A stretch of 64,000 nucleotides of DNA, from positions 34,194,501-34,258,500 of the forward strand of contig OY747704.1 of assembly GCA_963556495.2 (NCBI GenBank), written 5' to 3'. This document shows positions 38,293 through 51,345 of this stretch, piece after piece. Source of the stretch: Valencia hispanica. Lineage: Eukaryota > Chordata > Actinopteri > Cyprinodontiformes > Valenciidae. The translations under genes were made by a program, and so were the position numbers. Each line of letters begins with the position of its first letter. Positions within the stretch are counted from its first letter, which is position 1. The notes beneath the pieces were generated by a model. That model did not search any database, was not told the DNA's origin, and was given only the letters and a program-made list of their open reading frames with translations.

Positions 38293-40435
38293 CAATTCAA
38301 TTCAGTTTTTGTATAGCGCCGATTCACAACAGATGTTATCTCAAGGCACTTTACTAGGAATGTCATTTCAATACAATCATAAAAACATTCCAATCAGTTT
38401 AAAGTTTTAGTTAGTTTTCTATTTAAGGAATCCCAGCAGATTGCATCAAGTCATTGACTGGCAGTTGCGCCTCGTTGATGCAGACTCCAACCACAGCAAT
38501 CCCTCATACTGAGCAAGCATGTAGCAATGGTGGAGAGGAAAAGCTCCCCTTTAACAAGAAGAAACCTCCAGCAGAACCTGGCTCAGTACAAGCGGGAGCA
38601 GAAACACAGAAAGAACAAAATAACTGATGTAAAAGTACTTTCTATATTAAAGAAAGTAAAAAAGTTGATACCAGGACACAGGGGATGCTCAGTTACTGGG
38701 AGCATCATCCCAGGTTATACCCCAATTCCAACAGATCATTGCACCTAGGCAGGATACCAGACCAGGTGTAGCTTCTATGGAGAGAAAAACGCTGAATAAA
38801 AACAAAGTTAACAGTCGAAATAACAGCAAATAATGTAACTGGAGAGTAGCAGAAGACAAAAGTGGTCAGTCTGTCCTCCAGCAGTCTAACGGTGCATTCA
38901 CACCAAAGCATCAGAAACGCGCCGCATGCTAAAGTTGGACGCTTGAACATTTGGTGTTTTTGCAAGATGGCAGCTGTTGATCTAGCGTTGGAAGAGAGAG
39001 TCTCCATTCTCTATTTACTGTGGAGAGTACCCTGCCAGGTTCGCAGGGTCAGTAACGTGAAAACTTTCAAAAGTGAAATGAACTTACCAGGTTGCCCTAT
39101 CTCCTGACTTATATTCCTCCAAGCGAGGTCCATTTTATTTCTGTTTCTGTAGAGAAAGCAGCTGGTGTTGTATAGCTCTGGGGGATTAGCCACAGCCGTT
39201 ATCAGTATTTCCTCCATGTTGAATTAATGAATTTTGCCGGACCTGACCCCTTGGTTCGCAGCATCACGTGACACCACGTCACCAGGCTCCTGTTTGGTTG
39301 ACGCGGAGCGAATTGAAGACGAAGTTCAGAATTTTTAACTTAAGCGGCAGACACAAAAACGCTGGTGACGTGCGAATGCACAAAATGCACCGCATAAAAT
39401 TTGCGCGAGTCTGACGCGTAAATGAGGCAGAAATGAGTCTTTGTGACGCAAATCTGCTTCTGACGCGATGTAGAAACCCTGATGTACTTCTGCATTGACT
39501 TTACATGTATACCTGACGCCCATGACGCTTCAATCGCGTTCGGTGTCAACGCACCGTAAGCCTATACTGTAGCAGGATAACTACAGAGATAGCTCAGGAT
39601 GACCTAAGGCACTCTAACTATAAGCTTTATCAAAGAGGAAAGTTTTAAGCCTGGTCTTAAAAGTACACAGGGCTTCTACCTCATGGACTAAAACTGGGAG
39701 TTGCTTCCACAGGAGAAGAGCCTGATAACTAAAATATCTGCCTCCTATTCTACTTTTAGAAATCCTAGGAACCACCAGTAAACCTGCAGTCTGAGAGCGA
39801 AGTGCTCTGTTAGGAACATAATACAATCAGATCTCTAATGTATGATGGAGCTGATTATTAAGGGCTTTATATGTAAGAAGGAGGCTCTTAAATTCTATTC
39901 TGTATTTAACAGGGAGCCAAACAGGAGGAATGTGATCTCTCTTTTTAATATTCATCAGAACTCTTGCTGTCGCATTTTGGATCAACTGAAGGCTTTTAAT
40001 GGCATTTTGTGGACTACCTGATAGTAAAGATTTACAGTAGTCCAGCCTTGAGGTAACAAATGCATGGAGTAGTTTCTCAGCATCACTCCTGGACAGGATG
40101 TTTTCCAATTTTATCAATATTCCGGAGGTGAAAGAAGGAAATCCTTGAAACCTGTTGGGATTTGAATGTCATGTCTTGGTCAAAAATAACTCCAAGGTTC
40201 TTTACATTATTACTGGAGGCCAATTTAATGCCATCCAGATGAAGTGATTGACTAAGCATTTTCTTTTTTGGAGCTTCTTATCCAAAGACGGCAACTTCTG
40301 TCTTGTTAGAATTTAGGGGGGAAAGTTCAGTCATCCAGGTTTTTATGTCTTCCAGACATGCCTGGATTTAACAGGGAGCCAATGAAGGGAGGCTTAAACA
40401 GGGGAGATGTGATCTCTTTGATCTCTCAAAGTGCC
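38293..40435 (-). pseudogene. L2/CR1-type LINE 3' half, antisense, decayed
   Basis: Read on the - strand, about 40117-39827 encodes the C-terminal reverse transcriptase segment AEKLLHAFVTSRLDYCKSLL, SGSPQNAIKSLQLIQNATAR and YRIEFKSLLLTYKALNNQL. 39826-39614 encodes the protein end (PNRALRSQTAGLLVVPRIS, SYQALLLWKQLPV, TFKTRLKTFLFDKAYS). About 40355-40280 gives WMTELSPLNSNKTEVAVFG in another frame. The 3' UTR ends at an (A/T)TTCAA repeat at 38293-38304. Frames are broken and a DNA transposon lies in the 3' UTR. Confidence 0.85.
38890..39556 (-). mobile_element. PIF/Harbinger-like non-autonomous element with MADF-domain fragment
   Basis: The ends are CGGTGCATTCACACCAAA and, complemented from the right, CGGTGCGTTGACACCGAA, matching 15 of 18. 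TAA flanks both sides (38887-38889 and 39557-39559), the trinucleotide duplication of Harbinger elements. The LINE sequence reads through without the insert. On the - strand, 39217-39086 encodes PPELYNTSCFLYRNRNKMDL followed by AWRNISQEIGQPG, which resembles a MADF/Myb-like domain, the second protein of Harbinger transposons. A donor-like GT follows GQP. Confidence 0.7.
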
Positions 40436-40699
40436 TTGAATGTTGCTACCTGGAATCTTATACTCAAATGATATTGTATTATATGTAAATGAAGTCAAAG
40501 CGGTTAAACCAAATATTGGCTGAAACCCCTTTTGATGTTGACAGGTATAAAAAATAAACATCAATTATATGACAAGCAAGTTATCCACACTTATCAATAT
40601 TTGGATGCACAGGTTGGAATTTTTTGTTTACTTTCTCTAATCCAAATTTTTGAATTTCATATACAGGCTTAAACATTTGGATTTACCATTGAAATTTGA

Positions 40700-41240
40700 A
40701 GAAAAAAGAGATTAACTAGACATGTGCCAACATCAACTATCCTCTGCCATTATTCTGTTTTGATTTGGGACCACTCTTCTATTCATGAATACTAGAGCCC
40801 ATTTAAAAGGGCTGGATTCCTAACATGGATCATGGCTTTTAAGCTTGGTCCATTAATTTTCACTGGGGTTGAGGACAGAACCATTCCAGAAGCCTAACGC
40901 TTGCCTGCTTTATAGGTTTCGTAATCAGATTTGATCAATGTTTGACATCACTGTGCTGTTGAAACATCTAACCGTGTCCAAATTTAACCATCTAGCAGCT
41001 AATTTCTAGTGAAGTAGACAATTTTGGGAGCAGTTCTCCTTCATTATCCAACTGATTTTCTATAGTCGAACATACCCTCAGCATAATGCTGCCACCACCA
41101 TGCTTGCTGTTAAATGTAAATTTACATCATTTGCAACATCCAAAGACTACTTTGGATGTTGTTTCCTAGATCTTGACAGTTTTTTTAACTGCCACACCAG
41201 CAAAAATTGCTGACCCCTTCTTCAATTTTAAATAGTCCAC
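40700..41240 (-). mobile_element. Tc1/mariner remnant, antisense
   Basis: The + strand shows 'ttttcactggggttgaggac' near 40856, 'gctgttgaaacatctaacc' near 40957 and 'cagcataatgctgccaccac' near 41078, the complement of the central part of a fish Tc1 transposase. It is heavily decayed and its ends are not seen. Confidence 0.6.
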
Positions 41241-41964
41241 ATGCACAGCACACCTACCAAATATTTGAATTAATCTAACTGAATGCTTGACTGGTAAACT
41301 GATTAGCAACAAAACAGGGAAAACAAATCTGTATGTTTTGTGTGTATCATAGACTAAGCAAAATTCTAGAAATCCTCAATCACCCTGTTGTGTTGAGCAA
41401 TGGAAGAAAAGCAGGTCTAAAGCATTTATAATTTCAGCAGATAGTCAGCAATGTCACTTTGCATTAGTCCCCCCCATCTCTGCCCATAGAGAAATTTAAG
41501 TGGTAAGCTGAAGGTAAGTAGACACAGTAAATAGTAATGACTCGCACCAACAATGACAGTTGTCATGTCCCTCTGCCAAACCATGTTCATTAGTTTGTAG
41601 CCTCTTTTCAGCTCAGGAGCAGCAGGATAATGTGAAGGCTTAGAAACAGATGGAGATTGACAGCAAGGAGAGAGAGAGGGGATGTGGCTGCAGATTTCTG
41701 TGTTTGTTCTCCTCATGTATTGATGAAGACTAACCTGTGTTATTTTGGCCTCACAAAAGACAAACTTAAAAAAGATGAGCAGAGTTTTTGTCTAAAAGGA
41801 AATGGATGTATTTGAATTTGGATTATGGTTAGCTGAACTATTATGTGGATAGAAATTGATAACTATAAATGCATAACAAGGATGTTTTTGTATTTTAGTG
41901 CCATTTACAAACATTCTGAGTATAGAAACTATGTGCATAATATTAATAATTACATCAATTATAA

Positions 41965-42204
<240 letters not shown>

Positions 42205-44039
42205 TAACACTCATGTTTACGTTTGTTTGTTTTCTTTCTTGTTGTTTTGTTTGGTTCCTTTAGGTGTTTCACTTGATTTCAGTTTTTTAGTCAGAAAACT
42301 GTCTTTAGAGCCTAGAATTTAGCATCGCCTTGGCTGATAAAATCAGAGTGCAATTCATTTGAAAAGAACTGTAGAATGTTTTGCAGTTTACTTTTATTTA
42401 GTTTTCAATGGCTGTGAATATTTATTAGTACATGCAAGAGGTTCTGAAGTTCTGGAGTCTTTTTGTGTCGAGTTTGCTTGTTCTCCAAAGTCTAAAAAAA
42501 CTGTATATCATCCTCTGCAATCATTGGCCTCTTACAAAGATATGAACAAAGGCATAACAAAAATTGTTGTTATAGAGCCTTACTGCATAATGGCAATTTT
42601 GTTGAAGTTCTCATATAATGAGTTACATTTTTTACCTCCTTTACCAGTCCGCAGTGGCAAGATAAAGTCATTATTACGTGTTGGTATTTGTCTGACCTTG
42701 TCACAATTCAAATTGTTTTGAAATTCATGTTCTAACTTTAGAAATGAGCCCATCAGTCAGGATAGAGCTGAACTTTTAATAGTTAACATTGACATTCAAA
42801 TAAAACAATGTACGATGTAAATATCCATACTGTCCAAAAGAACCCTACTGATTAAATAGACTTTGTTTCCTCCAATTGACTTCAGGTAACATTCTCAGAG
42901 TTTTAACATTACACAGTTAGCTATACACAGATTATTTGCTTGATGATTCACTCTCATTTGCTAGCTCCCACCAAGCCAGAGCCAGATATTGAGAGGATAA
43001 TAAGGCACAAGTGCAAATCATTGTCCCCATGGCCTTCCAACTTCTGACGCAGCAGGTAGATGTGGGCACCATGATTTCCGGTCAGCAGGTGAACTGATAA
43101 ATTTGACAAATTTGTTGTTTACTTTCACATTTCCTGTAAAATTGCATTTTCAGAAGAGTCTTAGAGAATTGTTCAGACATTGACCGGTCAGAGCATCCAT
43201 CAAGGTATGACGTGTGGTTTGCTGTTACAGCTTTCCGATCGCTTAGCTTCCCTGTATGACTATATTTATGTCTGGAAAGTTCTTCCATACCCAACTCAGG
43301 CATCATTTGTGTACTGAGACAGCTCTGGAAGAAAGCCTGAACAGTCTCTGTATGAGTTGATCTGACCCCCTGAGTTAACTTAACATCAGTTCTTTATCAG
43401 AAACAGATCAAGTCAAGATAAGAAAGAAACAATGTCAGGATGACAGCAATAAAATTAGATTTGTTAGATGGTCTAAATAAATGTAAATGTGTAATTGATT
43501 GGAGGCTAATATGGTAGAGTGGGCGAAGAAATCATTGCATGTGCCTTTGCTTTTATTGAAACAGCACCAGAGTGTGCCAACAGTACAATCAGAAGATTTA
43601 CAGAAGAGAAAGACTCCTTTTTTATCGCCATGAGACTGAAATCTGATGGTTTTTATACTTCAAAGCAGCGATGAGACCTTTGTGTGAGATGGCTTAGTGT
43701 CAGGCTTTTCCTCTTTAATTATTGAGGTCTTGGGTCTTGACAGATGTGACAACTCCCTGTTGAACTGTTATCACATTTAATGGAAAAATCACATTTGTAT
43801 TTTATTTGTCTCATTTATTTATAATATTTTGATGTCACCTTGCATTATAATTGTTTACCTGGTATGTTTTGTGTATATACAGATATTGCTGTTAAATTGC
43901 AGAATTTCATGTAAGATATGAAATCAAAAAATATTCTTCCCCTGGGTATATGTTTTAAGTAAAGTAAATGTATATGTATATATCGGGTTTCAATTACATC
44001 TAAGATCATTTTTCATGTTAAGTAGTAAAAAGGGCATAT

Positions 44040-45200
44040 ATACTGTGTCTAAAAAAACTATTATTCCACCTTGAAATTTCTCATGCTTTGTCACATACCC
44101 ACAAAGTTCAGTAATATTTGTTGTAAATCATTCCATTATACTGTAGCTCTATGTGTTTAGGATCATTGTCCTGCTGGAACTTTGAACCTTTTCCACCAAG
44201 ATTGCTCGGTATTTAGCTGCATCCATCTTCCCTTCAACTCTGATTAGCTTACCTGTCTTTATTAAATAAATTAAAACATAATTGTTCTGCCACTACCATG
44301 TGTCACCAAGACGATGGTTTGTTGAGGATTTTAGTTTTTCCCCACACACAGCAGTTTGGATTAAGGTCAAAAAGTTTGATTTTTGACTGATCTAGCCAGA
44401 GCACCTTCTTCAACAAGTTTAAAGTATAACCTAGATCAGTGGTTCCCAACCTGGGATCCAGGACCGTCCAAGGGGGTCCCTAGAGATCGCAGGGGGTCCG
44501 CACAATTTTGTCTGTACTGAAGCAACCAAAACTAAATTTGTAAATGGTACATTTATAAAATCTAAAAGAAAAGAAGGAAAATTGTTTATATAGCCAGCAG
44601 TGTAAAACTAGAAGAATAAGAACAAAAAGCTACAATTGCTGTTAATTCCCCCCCCCCCCCCCCCCCCCCAAAAAAAAAGGTTTATCATTAATAACTTTTA
44701 CTGCATCTATGCGGATAGGAGTTGGGGTTGGGGGGTCCTGGCTTCTCTACACAGGCAAGGGGGTCTCGAAGTAAAAAAGGCAGGGAACCACTGCCCTATG
44801 ACTTGTGGCAGACTGCAAACTAGATTTCTCATGGGTTTCCTTTTGCCACTTTCTTTCATAAAGGGTAGATCTATGCAGTGTACAACATATAGTTGTTTTG
44901 CCAACAGAATCTCTCACTTGAGCTGTGGATTTCTGCAACTCCTCCAGAAAACCATGGGCCTCTTGGCTGCCTTTTTGATTAATACACTCCTTCTTCAGCC
45001 TATTGCTATAGATGGACAGCTATGTATTGGTAGGTTTGTTACTGTTATGCACTGTCCTATTTGCACGATGAACTGAACAGTGCTCCATTAAAATTTCAAA
45101 GCTTAGAATATTATTTTATAAACTAATAACGTAACCTTGGTCGAAACCTTCCCCGCACAGCTTTATCCCTAACCAGTCCTCAGTATTACTTGGTCTTCAT
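44040..45200 (-). mobile_element. Tc1/mariner element, antisense, split by a hAT-like insertion
   Basis: The + strand carries the complement of a fish Tc1 transposase: 'catgctttgtcacataccc' near 44081, 'gatcattgtcctgctggaac' near 44161, 'gatctagccagagcaccttc' near 44389. After the insertion come 'ggcagactgcaaactagatt', 'tcacttgagctgtggatttc', 'catgggcctcttggctgcc', 'gaacagtgctccattaaaa' and 'tttatccctaaccagtcctc'. No frame is open. Confidence 0.75.
44437..44793. mobile_element. hAT-like MITE nested in Tc1
   Basis: The 357-bp insert begins CAGTGGTTCCCAACC and ends GGGAACCACTG, giving an 11-base perfect terminal inverted repeat typical of hAT elements. Flanks ACCTAGAT and CCCTATGA are only partly alike, so any 8-bp target duplication has decayed. 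A run of 22 C (44648-44669) lies inside. The 44636-45076 open frame crosses it and is not a gene. Confidence 0.75.
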
Positions 45201-45223
45201 TATCTGATATTTCTGTTTATATG

Positions 45224-45447
<224 letters not shown>

Positions 45448-45598
45448 ATAATTTATATATTTGTTGGTGTGTGTGTATATATGTATGTATAAAAATGTAA
45501 AAGCATAAGAGTATAAATGGCCTGGACTGTACTTGTGAAGCGCTTTACCTAGTCCTGAGAGCCCTAACCCTTTCTTCTCTCCATTCTAATTTTTTTAG

Positions 45599-45761
45599 AT
45601 ACCTGAACTATTTTGCCACCAAATCCAGTCCAACAGGTGTCATTCTGGATCTCTGGGAAGCCCAGCATTTTCCCGAAGGTGATCTAAATGAACTGGCCGC
45701 TGTACTGGAAGAAATGGGCCGTCACGACAGCAACTTTGCCTCCATGACATCAGAACACTAA
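45599..45761 (+). CDS. unc5c: unc5c last exon: end of death domain and stop
   Basis: The acceptor is tctaattttttag; the first base completes AG+A (Arg). It encodes [40 protein letters not shown] and [13 protein letters not shown], then TAA at 45759-45761. The core is close to mammalian UNC5C, but the last 11 or so residues after MGRH differ from the tetrapod ending as I remember it. Confidence 0.96.
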
Positions 45762-46140
45762 CAAGGCAATATTTTTACTATGATGACGGCAAAACTCCAG
45801 AGAATTACTTGTGGGTTGTCTATGGTTGATACTCGGGATAAACCGATTAAATGCAAAGCTAAACCACCATGTAACCACAGTGATTGAGTACTCTTTAAAA
45901 ACCGTGGTAACCAAGCGGACATGGTAAAAGAAATAGGTGCTCAAGCTGGTGCTGAGCCTTTACGTGTATCAGTGCTTGAGTATTTGGGAGACATGGATAC
46001 AGGAGAGATAAACCTATGTATTAGGTGTGAAGGGAATTTATACATGGCTAAAAAGGGAAACAACTCAAAATTTTCTTCAGCAAGAACAGTTATTTTCTTG
46101 CTGTTATGACAGAGACAGCAAAAAAGAAGGCAGAGAAAAA

Positions 46141-47444
46141 ATGGCCTCAAAACGATGCCAAAACGATGAAACTGAAAAGAAATATTGGCACTTAAAATAA
46201 AAATTGACTTTGAAAAATATAATTGTATAATTGTAATACAGTGAAGATTTCTGTATTGAAAGTGAAACAATTGAAAGTGAAAAAGTTTCAATGAAACTCA
46301 AAATATATACATTTAAACAAAACTCACAATCAAGTTTTCAAACTCATCTTTTTTTCAATGCCACCGTTTTTTCAGTGCTGCTGGTTTTTAGCATCATTCC
46401 TTTGTAACTCTTTTCACATCGTGCTCACACATGAGGGGCGGGGCTTCAGAGCTGGATGTCACTTGCTTTCAGTTGTCAGTGAGTCAGGCTGTTTTCTAAA
46501 CCAGCAAATAAATGTCACTTGTAGTTCTTTTATATATCTTTAATTCTAAAATGCCTTCATATTACAGCTAAATCCACTACTATAACTCTCTGTAATGTTT
46601 ATTTTGATATAACATTCAAATGAGTTACCATTTGCTTCCTTTCTTTAGATGCACACTCTTGGTCTGACTTTTGCAATGGCCTGGTGGGTAAAGCCTTTGC
46701 CTTTTAAATCAGAAGTCATGGGTTCAAATCCACACTGGAATACCCTTTTGATTTATTTATTTTTTCTAGGGTGGATTTGAAACCATGACATCTAGTTCAT
46801 GAGGCAGAGTCTACCCACCAGGGCACAGTATCAACAGTGTCCCTTTCAGTAAATTTAAACGCTGCATCCGAAGAAAGGAAGCAAACAGTAACTCACTTTA
46901 GAGGTATTTCAGAATAAACATTACTGAGAGTTATAGCAGTGGATTTTGCTGTAATATGAGGACATTTTAGAATTAAAGATATATAAAAGAACTACAAGTG
47001 ATCTTTATTTGCTGGTTTAGAAAACACATCTTAAAACAGCCCGAGTCACTGACAACTGAAAGCAAGTGACAGCCAGCTCTGAAGCCCCGCCCCTCATGCG
47101 CGAGCACGACGTGAAAAGAGTGATAGAGGAATAAAGCTGAAAACCAGCAGCACTGAAAGAAAGGTGCCATTGAAAAAAAAGATTGGCATTGTAAAAAAAA
47201 GAAGATGAAAGTGTGAAAACCTGATTGTAAGTGAGTTTTGTTTAAATGTATATATTTTGAATTTGATTAAAACTTTTCACTTTCAGTTTTTGCTTCACTT
47301 TATATAGAGAAATTTTCACTACATTTATTTTAGATTCAAAATTTATATTTTCAGTTACAATTATATTTTTCAATGCCAATTTTTATTTTTAGTGCCAATG
47401 TTTCTTTTCAGTTTCCTTTTAAAGTGGCATCATTTTGATGCCAT
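46141..47444. repeat. 1.3 kb imperfect palindrome with tRNA-like sequence in both arms
   Basis: The left arm (46141-46740) is repeated in reverse complement as the right arm (about 46770-47444), with only some 30 bases between. Matching landmarks are 'ggggcggggcttcagagct' and 'agctctgaagccccgcccc', 'tgctttcagttgtcagtga' and 'cactgacaactgaaagca', and the ends atggcctcaaaacgatgcca and tggcatcattttgatgccat. Next to the centre each arm has a tRNA-like stretch with gtgggtaaagcc and gggttcaaatcc (A- and B-box-like). No protein is encoded. It may be a foldback transposon or a fused pair of SINE-headed elements. Confidence 0.9.
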
Positions 47445-49231
47445 AAGGAAACAGACATACTGACCTTGAAACCATGTATAGGAAGAGAACAGATTCATAA
47501 AGAAAGCAAAGGTAAACCAATTACAGAGGAGTATGGAATGGTAGATTGAGGACAAATAGGCAGGTAGACTCTTTACAAAGATTAAAGCAAACACAGAGAG
47601 CAGCTAAACTGATTACAGAACAGAGGGAGGACATCAACATAAAGTGATGGAAGCAGCGGGCAGGTGACCATCTGGATGGAAAGCAGTTAATGACAGCGTA
47701 GATGAAGAGACCTTTCTTGTGAGCCTTGGCTGTACGTGTTTGTCGGTACAGTTTATCGTCTTTATATTGTCTCTTTGAACACTCAATGTATCACGCTGTC
47801 TGTATGCGTGGCTCATTTCCTGCTGCAGATTTTCTGACACAGCGCTTGTTAATCAGGAGTCCTGACCAGAAACAAGTCTGAGAAAACAGGTTTTTAACCC
47901 TTTTGAACTGATTTCTGTTTCAGTCTTTTTGTATATGAAGTTTGAAGTTTAAGGTGTGTTTTTCTAACAGACTCAAGGATTTTAAATCATCTGGGGTCAG
48001 GGGAGCAGGAGAGGCATGATAATTTTGTCAAATAAGCCATTCCAAAGATTAAACTCCAAAAAGGTGCAGGTAAAAAAAAATTATTGCCATGGTTAGCAGG
48101 GGGAATCTGATAAAAGAGAAAAAGAGCACCACTGCTCCTCTTATGTTCTGTCTATTTTTTAGTTTTAGCATTTTCATCCAGCAAAGATTTTTCTTGACGA
48201 CAAAATTAGGTGCTGTCATTCTATCTGCAGCAGTGATGATGACTTTTTTTCATACCAAAAGTTTATAGCCTGTAAGCTTCCTGCCAGACTGTTCAGGCTT
48301 GTTTCTGGAGAGGGTCTAACTCTGAGAAATAAGTGACACAAGAGTATTTTTTTAAATCCAGTTATAAACCAAACTCAGTATTATGTGACAGAATTTTATT
48401 ATCCCCATGTTCACAGGATGTCAGTTAAATTATCCGACTCTGACTTTGTTGGTCACTGGCACCATCTAGTGGCCTTGGAAGAATTACAACATTAAAAATT
48501 AACCTTTACTTTTTATTCTCATCTTCACAGTGTAACTTCATGTTTATATTGTTGTCAGCATAATATTTTTTTAATAATAGTTGTATAAACATTTGTTGTC
48601 TTAATTTTATCATGTATTGTTTTTAACAACATTGATAAGTATCATTTACCATTTTCTTCTGTTATCTGTTGGTCTCCAACAATTCAGTGCAAAGTATTTT
48701 GTTTGAAAGAGTTAAAATCCACATAACTAAAGAGGCCTTTGTTAAAAAAAGGATGACTATTTCAAAAGTTCAGTTTGACTCAAGTCAACATCTCTATGTA
48801 AATGAAGAATTCCAGCTCTGTTTTTGAATAATTGTTAAATGCCTCTGAGGTTGTTTATGATGTTTATCATTTAAATAGACAACATGAACATTCAGCTCAA
48901 TGGAAATGCATATAAAATATTCACAAAGATGTACGGAGACATGCCATACGTACGTGAACATAAGGTGTGCCGAGGAGATTCTGTAAAGGATTGTGTCAAA
49001 AGAAAAAGACATGATTAAATTGAGTTTAAGACAAAGGTCAAAATCCTTATCTGTAAATCTTGTGGTCATCATCAAAAGAGGATACCGTAAAACATTAATT
49101 TTCAGTATTAATTTTTTGTTGTTGTTTATTAAGTTAGAAAACTACTATCAAGACCTCCTGCACAGATTTTAAAGCCAGTTGTGGATGATGAAGAGGCCTC
49201 TGAATAATTATTGCTCAGAATTAGAACACAT

Positions 49232-49919
49232 ACAGTGCCTTACAAAGGATTTGTACCCTTTGAACTATTCACACTTTGCCATCTAATAACCACAACCTTC
49301 AATATATTTTATTAGGCTATACTAACACATAGTAATGCACAGTTGGTGAAAGTAAGTGAAACATAGTTTTCACAAATATTTTCAAGTGAAAATCTAAAAT
49401 GTGTGGTGGGAATATGTGTTTGCCTCCCCACCCCCAAGTCAAAGCTTTCTATAACAACCTTTCACTGCTGATACAGCTGCCAGTAATGAAACCTCTCCAA
49501 AATGTTATTGCTGGCCTGTCTGTTGTGCCCCTTGCTCTTCAGAATGCTGTTCACAAAATGTTCTGTGACAGATATATGTGGCCTTCACAGAACAGCTGAT
49601 GTTAGAGTGAGATTAAACTACAAATGGGTGAAATCCTTTTACTGATCATATGACTTCTGATGGAAATTAGTTTTACTCTATTTAAGGTTCAAATATTAAA
49701 GGGAGGTGAATACTTTGGCAATCCATACATTTTAGATTTTTACTTATTAAACTTTTTGTGAACCATGTTTTATTTTGCTACCACTTCACAATCATCTATT
49801 TTGTTTGGTGTTTGCCAATTCCGCTGCAAATTCCAATATAGCAAATTCAAGTGTGTGGTTGTTATGTGAAAAAATGTGAAACGACTCGAGGTGTATAACA
49901 ACTTTTATAAGGTAATGTA
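49232..49919. mobile_element. Tc1-type non-autonomous element (MITE)
   Basis: The left end TACAGTGCCTTACAAAGG and the complement of the right end TACATTACCTTATAAAAG are diverged terminal inverted repeats of the fish Tc1 type, each bounded by TA. Internal subterminal sequence such as 'cacactttgccatctaataa' and 'ttgttatgtgaaaaaatgtg' also pairs. There is no transposase. Confidence 0.7.
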
Positions 49920-51275
49920 TAAATGCAAGATAATGTTATAGAATCTATCACTTCAGGAATGAGGAAATTAAAGGGAAGAGTTGGGACCGTTTTATGAGAG
50001 AAAAAGCCTAGCCCATCAGCTCCTTGATTCTGTTAGTTTGAGAGCAGTTATAAATCATTCACACAGCTTGATCTTTAAAGATGCATTGTGACATATTAAA
50101 CTTAAGTCATACAAGATCTATTTTTAACTGAGTAAAACCCATTTGAGAAAACAGTGTTTTTTATATATATATAAAAAAGGAAACATGTATTTGTTTCTAA
50201 TTTTACAGCTTACCAGCAGAATGAACATTCATGTTTGTGTTGTAAAAAAGTTTTATTTTTCTTTCAAGAAGGATACATCCAGATCTCATTTGGATGGTCC
50301 TTCATGTTGTGAAAACAAAGAAAGTAGTGTAAAGATATCAAAATATGTAAAAAAATATTTTTTATCTACAATCTGTACAGTTGTGTACTGTTGGCTATAT
50401 TTGCCATAATTCAGAATTTAAAAAGAGCAGTACAATTAGATACTAGTTTGTATGTTATAAGGGTTCTTTTGAGTTTTTCCAGTTTTGTAAAAGCAGTGTC
50501 TACTATGCAAACATTGGTTATCATGATAGAAGTCTATATCTAGAATCGTTCTTGTAATTTTCCATTTTATTTTATTATGAGTGATTTGATTTGATTGGTG
50601 TGGGATAGTGTTGGTCCATTTTAGCTAACTCTGGCACGCTTCAAAAGTCTTGCTTAATATTGCTGGCTGCTTGCCTCTCTATCTCCTCTAATTGTTTTCT
50701 GTACAAAGTGTAAGAAAGAATTTTTAAGACAATTAATAAATTATATTTATAAGCAATGCTAAAACTTTGTTCTACGTTGTGTGGGTTATTTGGAAAGAGA
50801 AGCTTGGAAAAGTTAAGTATTGCAGCTTGTACTGCAATATAATGAGACACTTCTCAAACCATAAACTGTAGGAATATGAGATAAAACCAGACAGAAGGGG
50901 AGGGAATTGAAAAACTAAAAAGACCTTATGGTGTCACTGTTCTATATGCTGTGTACTCAGCAGCACTGATGGGTTATAATGAGGCATGCTGGTTTTCTTT
51001 CTTTCTTTTTCAGCAAAAGAAAGCACATCTGAGTGACTCATTAATATATGGCCGCCACAAACTGTGCATCAAGCATTTGGATAAGTGAATTACTTTGAGG
51101 GAATTTTAAAACTTCATTAAACTTTATTAAACTTCTTAAACGGTCACACCAGGTAAATATTAAATAAGACATGATTCCTAAAAGGAAAACAAATAGAGAG
51201 AAACCTAAAATTTACACAAGTACCCCAAAGACATGATTTTCAGCAATAGCACTAAAAGTTAAACTGACTGATCTG

Positions 51276-51345
51276 AAAGAGGGCTGCATGGTGGACAGTG
51301 AGTAGTACTGTTGCCTTGCACTGCAAGGCTTGCAGCAAGAAGGTA
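51276..51345 (+). mobile_element. Possible tRNA-like SINE head fragment
   Basis: 'gggctgcatggtggacagtg' followed by 'tactgttgccttgcac' and 'gcagcaagaaggt' resembles the start of a common fish SINE-like repeat. It is too short and diverged to be certain. Confidence 0.35.

Noticed and set aside
46681..46740. tRNA-Lys-like sequence that could be a tRNA gene.
   Set aside because: The acceptor stem does not pair, the arms are degenerate, and an inverted copy lies in the other arm of the palindrome, so it is part of a repeat.
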